Below, piece by piece: positions 1 through 4,948 of a stretch of 5,290 nucleotides of DNA. A model generated the notes under the pieces. The model was not told the DNA's origin, ran no database searches, and saw only the letters and a program-made list of their open reading frames with translations. The stretch is taken from NCBI GenBank assembly GCA_038065515.1, contig JBBTQV010000025.1:1-5290 (forward strand). The letters are read 5' to 3'. The first letter of the stretch is position 1. Every line of letters starts with the position of its first letter. Source of the stretch: JAGOPO01 sp038065515 (lineage in GTDB: Bacteria; Patescibacteriota; Minisyncoccia; 2-02-FULL-40-12; GWA2-44-9). A program made the translations under genes and the position numbers.

Positions 1-158
1 TCGACACACAAAAATACACCGGCAAAGTTGATGCCGATACCGCCGCAGGCTCCGCCGCAGGCGTAAGCGGAACCCCCAGCTTCTTCATTAATGGCCAGCA
101 AGTGGTCGGCGCTCAACCGTTCGACGCATTCAAGAAAATCATCGACGGACTGCTCTAG
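1..158 (+). CDS. DsbA-like thiol:disulfide oxidoreductase, C-terminal end (5' partial)
   Basis: The reading frame enters from the left edge (first full codon at 3) and stops at TAG 156-158, leaving 51 residues. It contains GVSGTPSFFINGQQVVG, the thioredoxin-fold segment after the inserted helical domain of DsbA-type proteins. The TP pair is the cis-proline loop that faces the active-site cysteines, and FFINGQ is the following beta strand. The tail FDAFKKIIDGLL is the closing amphipathic helix. Known for the family: exported or membrane-anchored proteins that form or isomerise disulfides in secreted proteins. The CxxC motif would lie upstream of the window and cannot be seen, so oxidase, isomerase or reductase activity cannot be told apart. 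The exported proteins further along have even numbers of cysteines and could be clients; that is inference. The gene stops 2 bp before the end of the convergent minus-strand gene. Confidence 0.85.
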   Translation, partial: DTQKYTGKVDADTAAGSAAGVSGTPSFFINGQQVVGAQPFDAFKKIIDGLL

Positions 159-160
159 CG

Positions 161-397
161 CTAGTTCACCAACTCATCGACGGTCCCATGGAGCTGCTTT
201 CGTAGTAGCTCCATGCTTTTCCGGCGAAGCGATTCAATGACCGTACCCGCTTGAGCGCGTAAAGAATCTGATGATGAAGACGCGATGCTTTGCGTGATGC
301 CGCCTGCGCGACGCAACTGTTCGGCAATGACCGTATGGGCGGGAGTTGCCCATAAGAATACACCCAGCAGTGCCAACAGTGTGAGAGCGTATGCCAT
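161..397 (-). CDS. Small membrane-anchored hypothetical protein (78 aa)
   Basis: I do not recognise this protein. Residues 1-24 (ALTLLALLGVFLWATPAHTV) form a hydrophobic segment that could be a signal peptide or a single membrane anchor; there is no lipobox cysteine. The rest is polar and helix-prone, rich in Arg, Leu, Ser and Gln (SLRRKSMELLRKQLHGTVDE), and could form an amphipathic or coiled helix outside the membrane. It contains no cysteine. The ATG at 395-397 is the only conventional start that keeps the whole hydrophobic segment. No good Shine-Dalgarno lies next to it, but GGGAGA sits about 20 nt upstream, just after a TATAGG that could be a -10 box. Its stop is 2 bp from the stop of the convergent DsbA-like gene. 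Hydrophobic N-terminus, length and lack of a better frame support a real gene; function unknown. Confidence 0.6.
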   Translation of the reverse strand: MAYALTLLALLGVFLWATPAHTVIAEQLRRAGGITQSIASSSSDSLRAQAGTVIESLRRKSMELLRKQLHGTVDELVN

Positions 398-450
398 AAT
401 GATGGAATTGTCTCATTCTCCCTATACACTACGCAAACATTGACAAATAC

Positions 451-462
451 ACATAATTATGT
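451..462. repeat. Perfect 12-bp palindrome, possible operator
   Basis: ACATAATTATGT is identical to its reverse complement. It lies in the AT-rich gap between two divergent small genes (ATG at 397 on the minus strand, ATG at 551 on the plus strand), about where a dimeric regulator could affect both. The symmetry does not extend cleanly outward. A TTGACA at 440-445 sits next to it but has no matching -10 at normal spacing. Palindromes of this size do occur by chance in AT-rich DNA, so an operator role is a guess. Confidence 0.25.
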
Positions 463-550
463 AAAAGTCGTGACGAGGTGTTGGATTGCCTTCTAACCTG
501 AAAACACGACACCTAAACACCGTAATTACTTAGTATGTGATTGGTGCGCT

Positions 551-769
551 ATGCCGAAGATTGACTTAACAAATGTCGATACCGATGCCTTAAGAGAAGG
601 AAGGACTTCCACAGAAGCCGCAAGTAATCCTTATCAGGGTGTGACCGCGAGCGGCTTCCTACTCGGACTACTGTGCCCTCTTCTTCCCGCGGTCCAAGCC
701 GTGACGGCGGATGAGAACAAAGCGGCATCGTGGGAGCTGGGTCGCGCTCTTCGGGAGGAGAAGAAATAA
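551..769 (+). CDS. Hypothetical small protein with one hydrophobic segment (72 aa)
   Basis: I do not recognise this protein. The first 30 residues are polar (MPKIDLTNVDTDALREGRTS). A hydrophobic stretch at about 32-51 (VTASGFLLGLLCPLLPAVQA), with Cys and two Pro, could be a short or re-entrant membrane segment. The tail is charged (SWELGRALREEKK). No N-terminal signal peptide is seen. The ATG at 551 is preceded by GATTGGTGCGCT, which has no Shine-Dalgarno. TAGTAT at 531-536 could be a -10 box, giving a leader of only about 7-8 nt; no clear -35 is visible. A strong terminator 10 bp after the stop (779-813) supports a real single-gene transcript. It is convergent with the pilin gene and divergent from the 78-aa gene. 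Confidence 0.6.
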   Translation: MPKIDLTNVDTDALREGRTSTEAASNPYQGVTASGFLLGLLCPLLPAVQAVTADENKAASWELGRALREEKK

Positions 770-778
770 AGACACAAC

Positions 779-813
779 AAGCCGCGTAGAAATACTACTC
801 GGCTTTTCTTTTC
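779..813 (+). terminator. Rho-independent terminator, probably shared by convergent genes
   Basis: AAGCCG (779-784) pairs with CGGCTT (800-805), and GTAG (786-789) pairs with CTAC (795-798) after one C/T mismatch, leaving the 5-nt loop AAATA. On the plus strand TTTTCTTTTCT follows, a good U tract, ending the 551-769 gene. Read on the minus strand, the stem is followed by GTTGTGTCTTTATTTC, a weaker U-rich tract that could also end the pilin transcript, whose stop is 20 bp away. Confidence 0.85.
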
Positions 814-825
814 TCGTTAATCAAG

Positions 826-1206
826 TCACACTGACATAAAAAGATTGACTGGAAGAAATCCTATCTGCCCGCCAACCAAGTCAGGGTTTATCGTATTCAG
901 AATTAGGTACGCCGAAAACAGCAGGACGAGTCCGATAATAGCATTTAGAATGATTTTCCAGGGGTCATCGAGAGAGCTAAGCGCAGCTGGCCACATCGAA
1001 TCCGGAATGATTTTTCGTAATCCAGCAATTAAAAACATCACAAAGACGCACAGCCCCACGATTTTCAGCGAATAGGTGTACAAGTCGCTGACGGTCTGCT
1101 GCATCGCTTCCAACGGAAGGTTCGGTGCGGTGGTCGCCGCAAGCGCGGGAACGGCAACAGACGCAACACAAGCTACCACGGACAAACAAATGAATAGTCG
1201 TCGCAT
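826..1206 (-). CDS. Type IV secretion pilin-like protein (VirB2/TrbC-like, CPR type)
   Basis: With the start at 1206 the protein is 126 aa. It opens with a signal peptide, MRRLFICLSVVACVASVAVP then ALA, with likely cleavage after ALA (residues 22-24). A short polar helix follows, then a first membrane helix at about 49-63 (IVGLCVFVMFLIAGL), a loop containing SLDDPWK, and a second membrane helix at about 84-104 ending in YLILNTINPDLVG. This order and the NTINPDL ending match the small secretion pilins found widely in Patescibacteria, relatives of VirB2/TrbC. In that family the processed protein lies in the inner membrane and is assembled into a pilus or secretion conduit. An in-frame ATG at 1221 adds MYTIV, but it lies inside the promoter; the -10 TATACT (1213-1218) exactly 6 nt before ATG 1206 favours the shorter, leaderless form. 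It is divergent from the cupredoxin/transglycosylase operon. No ATPase or channel gene is nearby. Confidence 0.8.
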   Translation of the reverse strand: MRRLFICLSVVACVASVAVPALAATTAPNLPLEAMQQTVSDLYTYSLKIVGLCVFVMFLIAGLRKIIPDSMWPAALSSLDDPWKIILNAIIGLVLLFSAYLILNTINPDLVGGQIGFLPVNLFMSV

Positions 1207-1218
1207 GACTATAGTATA
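1207..1218 (-). promoter_or_regulatory. -10 box of pilin gene, leaderless geometry
   Basis: On the minus strand TATACT (1218 to 1213) matches the TATAAT consensus at 5 of 6 positions. It is followed by ATAGTC and then the ATG at 1206-1204. A start site 7 nt after the box falls on the A of ATG, so the mRNA would have no leader and needs no Shine-Dalgarno; none is present. No convincing -35 is seen: the hexamer at 16-17 bp matches only two or three positions. Confidence 0.6.
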
Positions 1219-1278
1219 CATGAGCCGGCGCGCGTTGCATCAGGCGCTATCCACTACGCTGTTGCGAATGGTATGATT

Positions 1279-1293
1279 TGCTATAATTACAAC
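1279..1293 (+). promoter_or_regulatory. Extended -10 promoter of cupredoxin/transglycosylase operon
   Basis: TGCTATAAT (1279-1287) is a perfect extended -10 (TGn plus TATAAT). Six bases, TACAAC, separate it from the ATG at 1294, so transcription should begin at or next to the start codon. No Shine-Dalgarno is present and no good -35 lies 16-18 bp upstream, as is usual when the TGn extension is there. This element shows that the in-frame ATG at 1273 lies upstream of the promoter box and cannot be the main start. Confidence 0.75.
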
Positions 1294-1755
1294 ATGGAAA
1301 ACACACTCTCTACGAAGGTCGTGATAGCTATCTGCGTTGTCATTGCGGTGATCGCGTTTATCGGCGGTTACTACCTGAAGGGCAGCAATACCGATGAAGA
1401 AGAAGCGCTGCAGTCGGCAAGCCCGACGCCGAGCGTATCCACAAGTCCGGCGGCCACTGCCGCATATGTGCCCCGTTCGTACACAGTGAAGCTGACTTCA
1501 TCCGGCCTGTCTCCCGCGTTATTGAGCATCCGCAAGGGCGACACCGTGACGCTGCTTAACACTACTGATTCCGTGTTCTGGCCCGCTTCGAATCCGCATC
1601 CAGGTCACACCGATTGTCCCGGATTTGACGCAATGCGCGGGCTCAACAACGGTGAGTCGTACACGCTCACATTCTCTAAAGTGCAGACATGCGGGTATCA
1701 TAATCATCTGGACTCCGCGAACGCAACGATGCGGGGGACTATCACAGTCCGGTGA
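1294..1755 (+). CDS. Membrane-anchored cupredoxin-domain protein
   Basis: The protein is 153 aa. Residues 9-28 form an N-terminal membrane anchor (VVIAICVVIAVIAFIGGYYL). An acidic then Ser/Thr/Pro/Ala-rich linker (about 33-57, with SPTPSVSTSPAAT) leads to a cupredoxin-like beta sandwich at about 62-153. Landmarks are IRKGDTVTLLN (79-89), an upstream His segment FWPASNPHPGH (H102, H105), and the closing loop TCGYHNH (C133, H136, H138) with M146 in MRGTITV. This fits the His, Cys, His, Met order of type 1 copper sites, although the spacing from His to Met is longer than in plastocyanin. C108 could instead form a disulfide with C133, which would argue against a blue copper site. The domain faces outside; likely roles are copper binding or electron transfer. 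The start is fixed by the promoter at 1279-1287. The TGA stop overlaps a GTG start of the next gene, so the two are probably co-translated. Confidence 0.85.
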   Translation: MENTLSTKVVIAICVVIAVIAFIGGYYLKGSNTDEEEALQSASPTPSVSTSPAATAAYVPRSYTVKLTSSGLSPALLSIRKGDTVTLLNTTDSVFWPASNPHPGHTDCPGFDAMRGLNNGESYTLTFSKVQTCGYHNHLDSANATMRGTITVR

Positions 1756-3101
1756 CATTTCGGTTCACGAACATTGCGGGTTTTATGAAAATCCCGGCCC
1801 TTGCCGTGATTTTCAGTTTACTAATTCCGATGGGAACGGGCGCTTCCGTTCAGGACGATATTAATGCCAAACAGAAACTGATTGATGAGTACCAGCGGCA
1901 GATAGACCAATACGAGGCGCAGGCAGTCGAAGTCGGTCAAAAATCAAAGACGCTACAAAATGAAATTGCCCGTCTGAATGCGCAGATCGGTCAGATAAGT
2001 ACGCAGATAAAGCAACTTGCGGTGAGCATTGATCAGACGGGTATGGAAATTCAGCAGACGACCGGCGCAATCAATGACGCCGAGGAAAAAATCGCTCTGC
2101 ATCAGGGCGCGCTTGCGGAATATATCCGCGCTCTGGATGAGACGGACCGCAAAAGCTTGGCGCAGATCATTCTGCAGAATAACGCATTGTCGGATTTTTT
2201 CGATTATGTGCACCAAATTCAGCTGACGCAGGATAATCTCCGCATTACCATCGGGGAGATGAGGGATTTACAGATAGCGCTTGACGGGCAACGCAACATA
2301 CTCGAAGGGAAAAAGGGCGAACTGGAACGCATGAAGGGGCTGACGGAGATACAGCAGAGGGATTTGGCTTCCGCGAAGGGTTCGAAAAATGTGATTCTGA
2401 AAGAAACCAAAGGACAGGAAGTGAAGTTTCAACAACTCATCAAAACAACCAAGCAAAACCTCGATCGTCTGAAGGAGCAAATCTACTATTTGCAAGCCAA
2501 TGGCATCACCGTTGAGGACGCGGTAAAATATGCGCAGCTGGCGGCGATCGGCGCCGGCATCAGGCCCGCGTTTCTGCTGGCGCTGTTGGAAGTAGAATCA
2601 CGATTGGGGCTTAATGTCGGAAAGGGCAATTGGCAGGACGACATGGTGCAGTGTTATCTGCGGCTGTCACAGATTGCAAGAACTACTGACCGGAAGGCGT
2701 TCTACATCAGGCGCGCCGAAACGGAAAAAAACGCGTTCCTGTCGATCACCAGCGCACTGGGATTAAACCCGGATTCCGTGAAAGTATCCAAAGAGCCTTC
2801 GTACGGATGCGGAGGCGCGATGGGACCTGCACAATTTATTCCTTCAACATGGCTTGGGTACGCGCCTTCGGTGATGCAACTGACCGGGCGGAGTACTGCG
2901 AATCCGTGGAACACTGAAGACGCTTTCACTGCCGCTGCCGTCAAACTTGCCAAAGGCGGTGCAACCAGTAAGACCCGCGCAGGGGAGATAGCTGCGGCAA
3001 AGGCATACATCGGGGGAAGTCCTAACTGCAGTCAAGCCATCTGTAATTCATACGCGAATACGATTCAGCAAAAGGCCGCGAATATCGAAAAGAATCTGTG
3101 A
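1752..3101 (+). CDS. Secreted coiled-coil protein with C-terminal lytic transglycosylase domain
   Basis: The frame gives 449 aa from GTG 1752, which shares GTGA with the cupredoxin stop. An alternative is ATG 1785 (438 aa), which starts directly at the signal peptide MKIPALAVIFSLLIPMGTGA; neither has a clear Shine-Dalgarno, so the start is uncertain. In 449-aa numbering, residues 32-250 are a long heptad-like, Gln/Lys/Glu-rich coiled coil, resembling the N-terminal part of EnvC-like murein hydrolase activators. The catalytic domain spans about 255-449. LLEVESRLG holds the probable catalytic Glu (E282, compare VETRWG in MltB). GAMGPAQFIPSTW (355-367) is the substrate-groove motif of MltB-like enzymes, and NPWNTEDAFTAAA (384-396) is the following conserved helix. 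Cysteines 301, 353, 426 and 431 could form disulfides. The reaction expected is cleavage of the MurNAc-GlcNAc bond with 1,6-anhydroMurNAc formation. Next to a pilin, opening the wall for an envelope machine is a reasonable inference; division or growth is the alternative. Confidence 0.85.
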   Translation: MTFRFTNIAGFMKIPALAVIFSLLIPMGTGASVQDDINAKQKLIDEYQRQIDQYEAQAVEVGQKSKTLQNEIARLNAQIGQISTQIKQLAVSIDQTGMEIQQTTGAINDAEEKIALHQGALAEYIRALDETDRKSLAQIILQNNALSDFFDYVHQIQLTQDNLRITIGEMRDLQIALDGQRNILEGKKGELERMKGLTEIQQRDLASAKGSKNVILKETKGQEVKFQQLIKTTKQNLDRLKEQIYYLQANGITVEDAVKYAQLAAIGAGIRPAFLLALLEVESRLGLNVGKGNWQDDMVQCYLRLSQIARTTDRKAFYIRRAETEKNAFLSITSALGLNPDSVKVSKEPSYGCGGAMGPAQFIPSTWLGYAPSVMQLTGRSTANPWNTEDAFTAAAVKLAKGGATSKTRAGEIAAAKAYIGGSPNCSQAICNSYANTIQQKAANIEKNL

Positions 3102-3154
3102 TGACAAACCAATCTGATGTGCTATCGTCTGGACAGCCCGTTTCCAATTCCCGT

Positions 3155-3163
3155 GGAGTGACT
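3155..3163 (+). promoter_or_regulatory. Shine-Dalgarno that decides the start of the second SLT gene
   Basis: GGAG at 3155-3158 lies 5 nt before the ATG at 3164, within TGGAGTGACTATG. That ATG opens directly on a signal peptide. The upstream in-frame GTG (3098) and ATG (3101) overlap the previous stop but have no such site and would put a polar 21- or 22-residue stretch in front of the signal peptide. Confidence 0.6.
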
Positions 3164-4567
3164 ATGCGTCGTTTTGTGTTGATTGTCGCCGTTGCACTGG
3201 CATCGCTTACTGCCGGCGCATGCGCCGGCCTCGTCGGCAAGGCCGGCAAAATACAGATAGCGGCGCAACCCGTTGAGATTGTGAATGATGTCGCGCAATC
3301 GCCGTCGGAGCCGGTGTCCTTGCCGGTCCGCTCACTTTCATTGGCACAACTTTTGATTCCGCCGGCATTGGCGAGCGAACCTACTCCCGAACCGAAGTGT
3401 GACCGCTTCGAGCAGATAGATAATGCCGAAGAGTTGCTTAAATCGGTCGAGCTGACGGTCGGCACAAAGGAATACCGCTACGCAGAGAAGCGTGCCGGGA
3501 CGGTTGCTACATTCAAGGATCCGGAAAAGCAAATTGCGCTCGAACTTCTCGACCCGGAGCTGTGTACTCTTAGCCAGGTTATCATCACAAAGCGTGGCGA
3601 TAAGTTGATTGCACCACCCGGATACGAAATAGAAGTTGTCACGCGGATAAACGGTATTCGCTGGAACAACTGGGCAACAGAGTACCGGGTCAAATCACCG
3701 GCCGGACTGACGGTGATCGCCAATACCTATCCGCTGGTGGGACAGGAGAAAGTGGCGCGGATCGTCACAAACAAGACCGGGAAGCGTGTGACGGTATACG
3801 ATACCGTTCGCACAATCACGCCCGTCTTCTATACGCCTTACAGCAAAGAGCTGCATGTTCCCGAAATGGTTGCCGGAGGCAGGGAATACCTCACAGGCCT
3901 CGCTAAGCGTGCGCACGAAGAATTGCGTCGTTTGCAGGTGCCGTCGCAGACCACAGGCAACATGTTGGTTGCGGATGTTTCCGCGCTGAAGCCGGAGTTC
4001 ACCGAACGATTGGTGCCCAATGAACTGATGGATCTTACAGAATTCATTCTGGATCCGACTTGGACAACCGAACGCATGCATGTCGTCATCGGTGCCAACC
4101 GAGACCGCGTTGCCAGTTATACCTGCAGCAAAGCAAAAGCGTGTGGGTTGATGCAATTCACTTCGGGCACCTATGCTCTCATGGCCAAGCTGTATCCCGA
4201 AGCGGAGCTCAATAAAGATTTCGTCGACGGTGCTCGCGATCCGCTCAACGCCATGAAAGCCGCCGTGCTTCTCCATGACCACAACCTAGCCGTGCTGGTG
4301 AACGCGTTCGGTGACGGCATAGTCGCCGATCCGAAACTCGAAGAATATCTCGCGGCCGCGTACAACACTGGCGTGGGACGCGTGAAATCGGTGCTTGCCG
4401 TTGCATTGCGTACCAAAGCGGCTGACTGGGCGAAAGCAAGCGGCAAAAAGAAAACCGAACACCTGCTCGGTGAAACCAAAGGATACATTACGAAATTGCG
4501 CTTTCTGCGTGACCAGTGGCCTCTGCCGCCGCTGGCGAAGGCAGACACAACAACCCCGGACCAATAG
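3164..4567 (+). CDS. Secreted SLT-fold (lytic transglycosylase-like) protein with unusual active site
   Basis: From ATG 3164 the protein is 467 aa; in-frame GTG 3098 or ATG 3101 (overlapping the previous stop) would give 489 or 488 aa. Residues 1-21 are a signal peptide (MRRFVLIVAVALASLTAGAC); the Cys has only a poor lipobox. Residues 22-75 are low-complexity. A middle region (about 76-295) has no motif I recognise. The C-terminal part (about 296-455) is an SLT-type fold: ACGLMQFTSGTYALM (326-340), the helix LAAAYNTGVGRV (396-407, the AAYNxG motif) and ETKGYITKL (437-445). In family-1 transglycosylases a Glu-Ser lies about 15 residues before GLMQ. Here that stretch is ANRDRVASYTCSKAKAC and no Glu is present; the nearest upstream Glu is E303 in TTER, too far by usual spacing. 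It may therefore bind rather than cut peptidoglycan, or belong to a variant subfamily. C321 and C327 could bridge. It is the last gene of the operon; its stop lies in the terminator loop. Confidence 0.8.
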   Translation: MRRFVLIVAVALASLTAGACAGLVGKAGKIQIAAQPVEIVNDVAQSPSEPVSLPVRSLSLAQLLIPPALASEPTPEPKCDRFEQIDNAEELLKSVELTVGTKEYRYAEKRAGTVATFKDPEKQIALELLDPELCTLSQVIITKRGDKLIAPPGYEIEVVTRINGIRWNNWATEYRVKSPAGLTVIANTYPLVGQEKVARIVTNKTGKRVTVYDTVRTITPVFYTPYSKELHVPEMVAGGREYLTGLAKRAHEELRRLQVPSQTTGNMLVADVSALKPEFTERLVPNELMDLTEFILDPTWTTERMHVVIGANRDRVASYTCSKAKACGLMQFTSGTYALMAKLYPEAELNKDFVDGARDPLNAMKAAVLLHDHNLAVLVNAFGDGIVADPKLEEYLAAAYNTGVGRVKSVLAVALRTKAADWAKASGKKKTEHLLGETKGYITKLRFLRDQWPLPPLAKADTTTPDQ

Positions 4568-4586
4568 AGGTCAGGGGTTTTCTTTT
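4552..4586 (+). terminator. Rho-independent terminator of the transglycosylase operon
   Basis: AACCCC (4552-4557) pairs with GGGGTT (4574-4579), and GACC (4559-4562) pairs with GGTC (4569-4572), separated by one G/A mismatch. The loop AATAGA contains the TAG stop codon of the SLT gene (4565-4567). TTTTCTTTT (4578-4586) gives the U tract. The left arm is thus coding sequence. Confidence 0.9.
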
Positions 4587-4606
4587 GTTGTGCGATTCAG
4601 AATAAG

Positions 4607-4632
4607 ACAAGAACCCCTTTCGGGGTTCTTGT
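4607..4632 (-). terminator. Hairpin terminator for the lysine-rich minus-strand gene
   Basis: ACAAGAACCCC (4607-4617) and GGGGTTCTTGT (4622-4632) form a perfect 11-bp stem. Read on the minus strand the loop is GAAA, a stable GNRA tetraloop, and the tail CTTATTC is moderately U-rich. It begins 11 nt after the stop of the minus-strand gene (4644). The plus-strand reading is followed by TGAAGACG with no U tract, so it mainly serves the minus strand, although it could back up the terminator at 4552-4586. Confidence 0.75.
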
Positions 4633-4643
4633 TGAAGACGAGA

Positions 4644-4766
4644 TTACCTCTTCTTCTTCTTTGATGCAGCCTTTTTCTTCTTCGGGGCTGCTTTCTTCTT
4701 TTTCTTTGCCATGTTTGGATGGTTCGCGATCCAGCGCACATGAGCCGCGGCGCATGGGAACTGCAT
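4644..4766 (-). CDS. Tiny lysine-rich basic protein (40 aa), histone-H1-tail-like
   Basis: The protein begins MQFPCAAAHVRWIANHPNMA and ends with lysine blocks (KKKKKAAP, KKKKAAS, KKKKR): 14 of the last 22 residues are Lys or Arg. Lys/Ala/Pro tails of this kind are typical of histone-H1-like and other nucleic-acid-binding proteins in bacteria, so binding of DNA or RNA is a reasonable guess; the N-terminal half is not recognised. The start is set by a perfect AAGGAGG at 4773-4779 with 6 nt before ATG 4766. An ATG at 4771 in another frame sits 1 nt from the same site, too close. The frame stays open upstream to 4985; a GTG at 4869-4871 just after a TATAAT would give a 75-aa form. An internal ATG (4712) would encode only the lysine tail. 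A hairpin terminator follows the stop, supporting a genuine gene. Confidence 0.6.
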   Translation of the reverse strand: MQFPCAAAHVRWIANHPNMAKKKKKAAPKKKKAASKKKKR

Positions 4767-4772
4767 CGCATT

Positions 4773-4779
4773 CCTCCTT
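4773..4779 (-). promoter_or_regulatory. Strong Shine-Dalgarno of the lysine-rich gene
   Basis: The minus strand reads AAGGAGG, then AATGCG, then ATG. This is the strongest ribosome binding site in the window and contrasts with the genes here that have none. Confidence 0.65.
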
Positions 4780-4875
4780 ATGGTTTGTAAGATGACGGGC
4801 GACCAATGGAGCGACCCCGTGAGGAATTGCTCATGAACACCGTCACCGATACCAATGTGAATGACCGACACCTCT

Positions 4876-4904
4876 ATTATAAGTTCGCGCGCACTCCTTG
4901 CATA
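4876..4904 (-). promoter_or_regulatory. Possible minus-strand promoter for the lysine-rich gene
   Basis: On the minus strand TATAAT (4881 to 4876) is a perfect -10. TATGCA (4904 to 4899) lies 17 bp upstream and matches the -35 consensus at only three of six positions. Transcription from about 4869 would give a leader of roughly 100 nt before ATG 4766, or nearly none if the GTG at 4869-4871 were used. Confidence 0.4.
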
Positions 4905-4933
4905 GAAAAAAAGTGGATAACTTATTTCAGATT

Positions 4934-4948
4934 TGATAGAGTTGACGG
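4934..4948 (+). promoter_or_regulatory. Possible extended -10 with leaderless geometry
   Basis: TGATAGAGT (4934-4942) is TGn followed by TAGAGT, a 4-of-6 match to TATAAT. Six bases, TGACGG, separate it from ATG 4949, the same spacing as at the cupredoxin and pilin genes. An in-frame TGA at 4943-4945 rules out any earlier start. The match is weaker than the other two and no clear -35 is seen. Confidence 0.4.

Noticed and set aside
440..468. TTGACA (440-445) as a plus-strand -35 for the 551 gene
   Set aside because: At 17 bp spacing the -10 position reads AAAAGT, and no better hexamer lies at 16-18 bp.
1273..1293. Upstream ATG adding MICYNYN to the cupredoxin
   Set aside because: These codons overlap the extended -10 promoter, so the transcript would not include them.
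3164..3230. Lipoprotein signal in the second SLT protein (LTAGAC)
   Set aside because: The -3 to -1 residues before Cys are A-G-A rather than a Leu-type lipobox, so ordinary signal peptidase cleavage is more likely.
3695..4282. Minus-strand open frame of 195 codons
   Set aside because: It lies wholly within the SLT gene, whose frame has family motifs. The translation is rich in His, Arg and Cys, typical of an antisense shadow.
4571..4771. Minus-strand 66-codon basic frame starting 1 nt after AAGGAGG
   Set aside because: The ribosome binding site is too close to its ATG. Its Arg/Lys richness is a frame-shifted shadow of the lysine codons, and it runs through the hairpin at 4607-4632.
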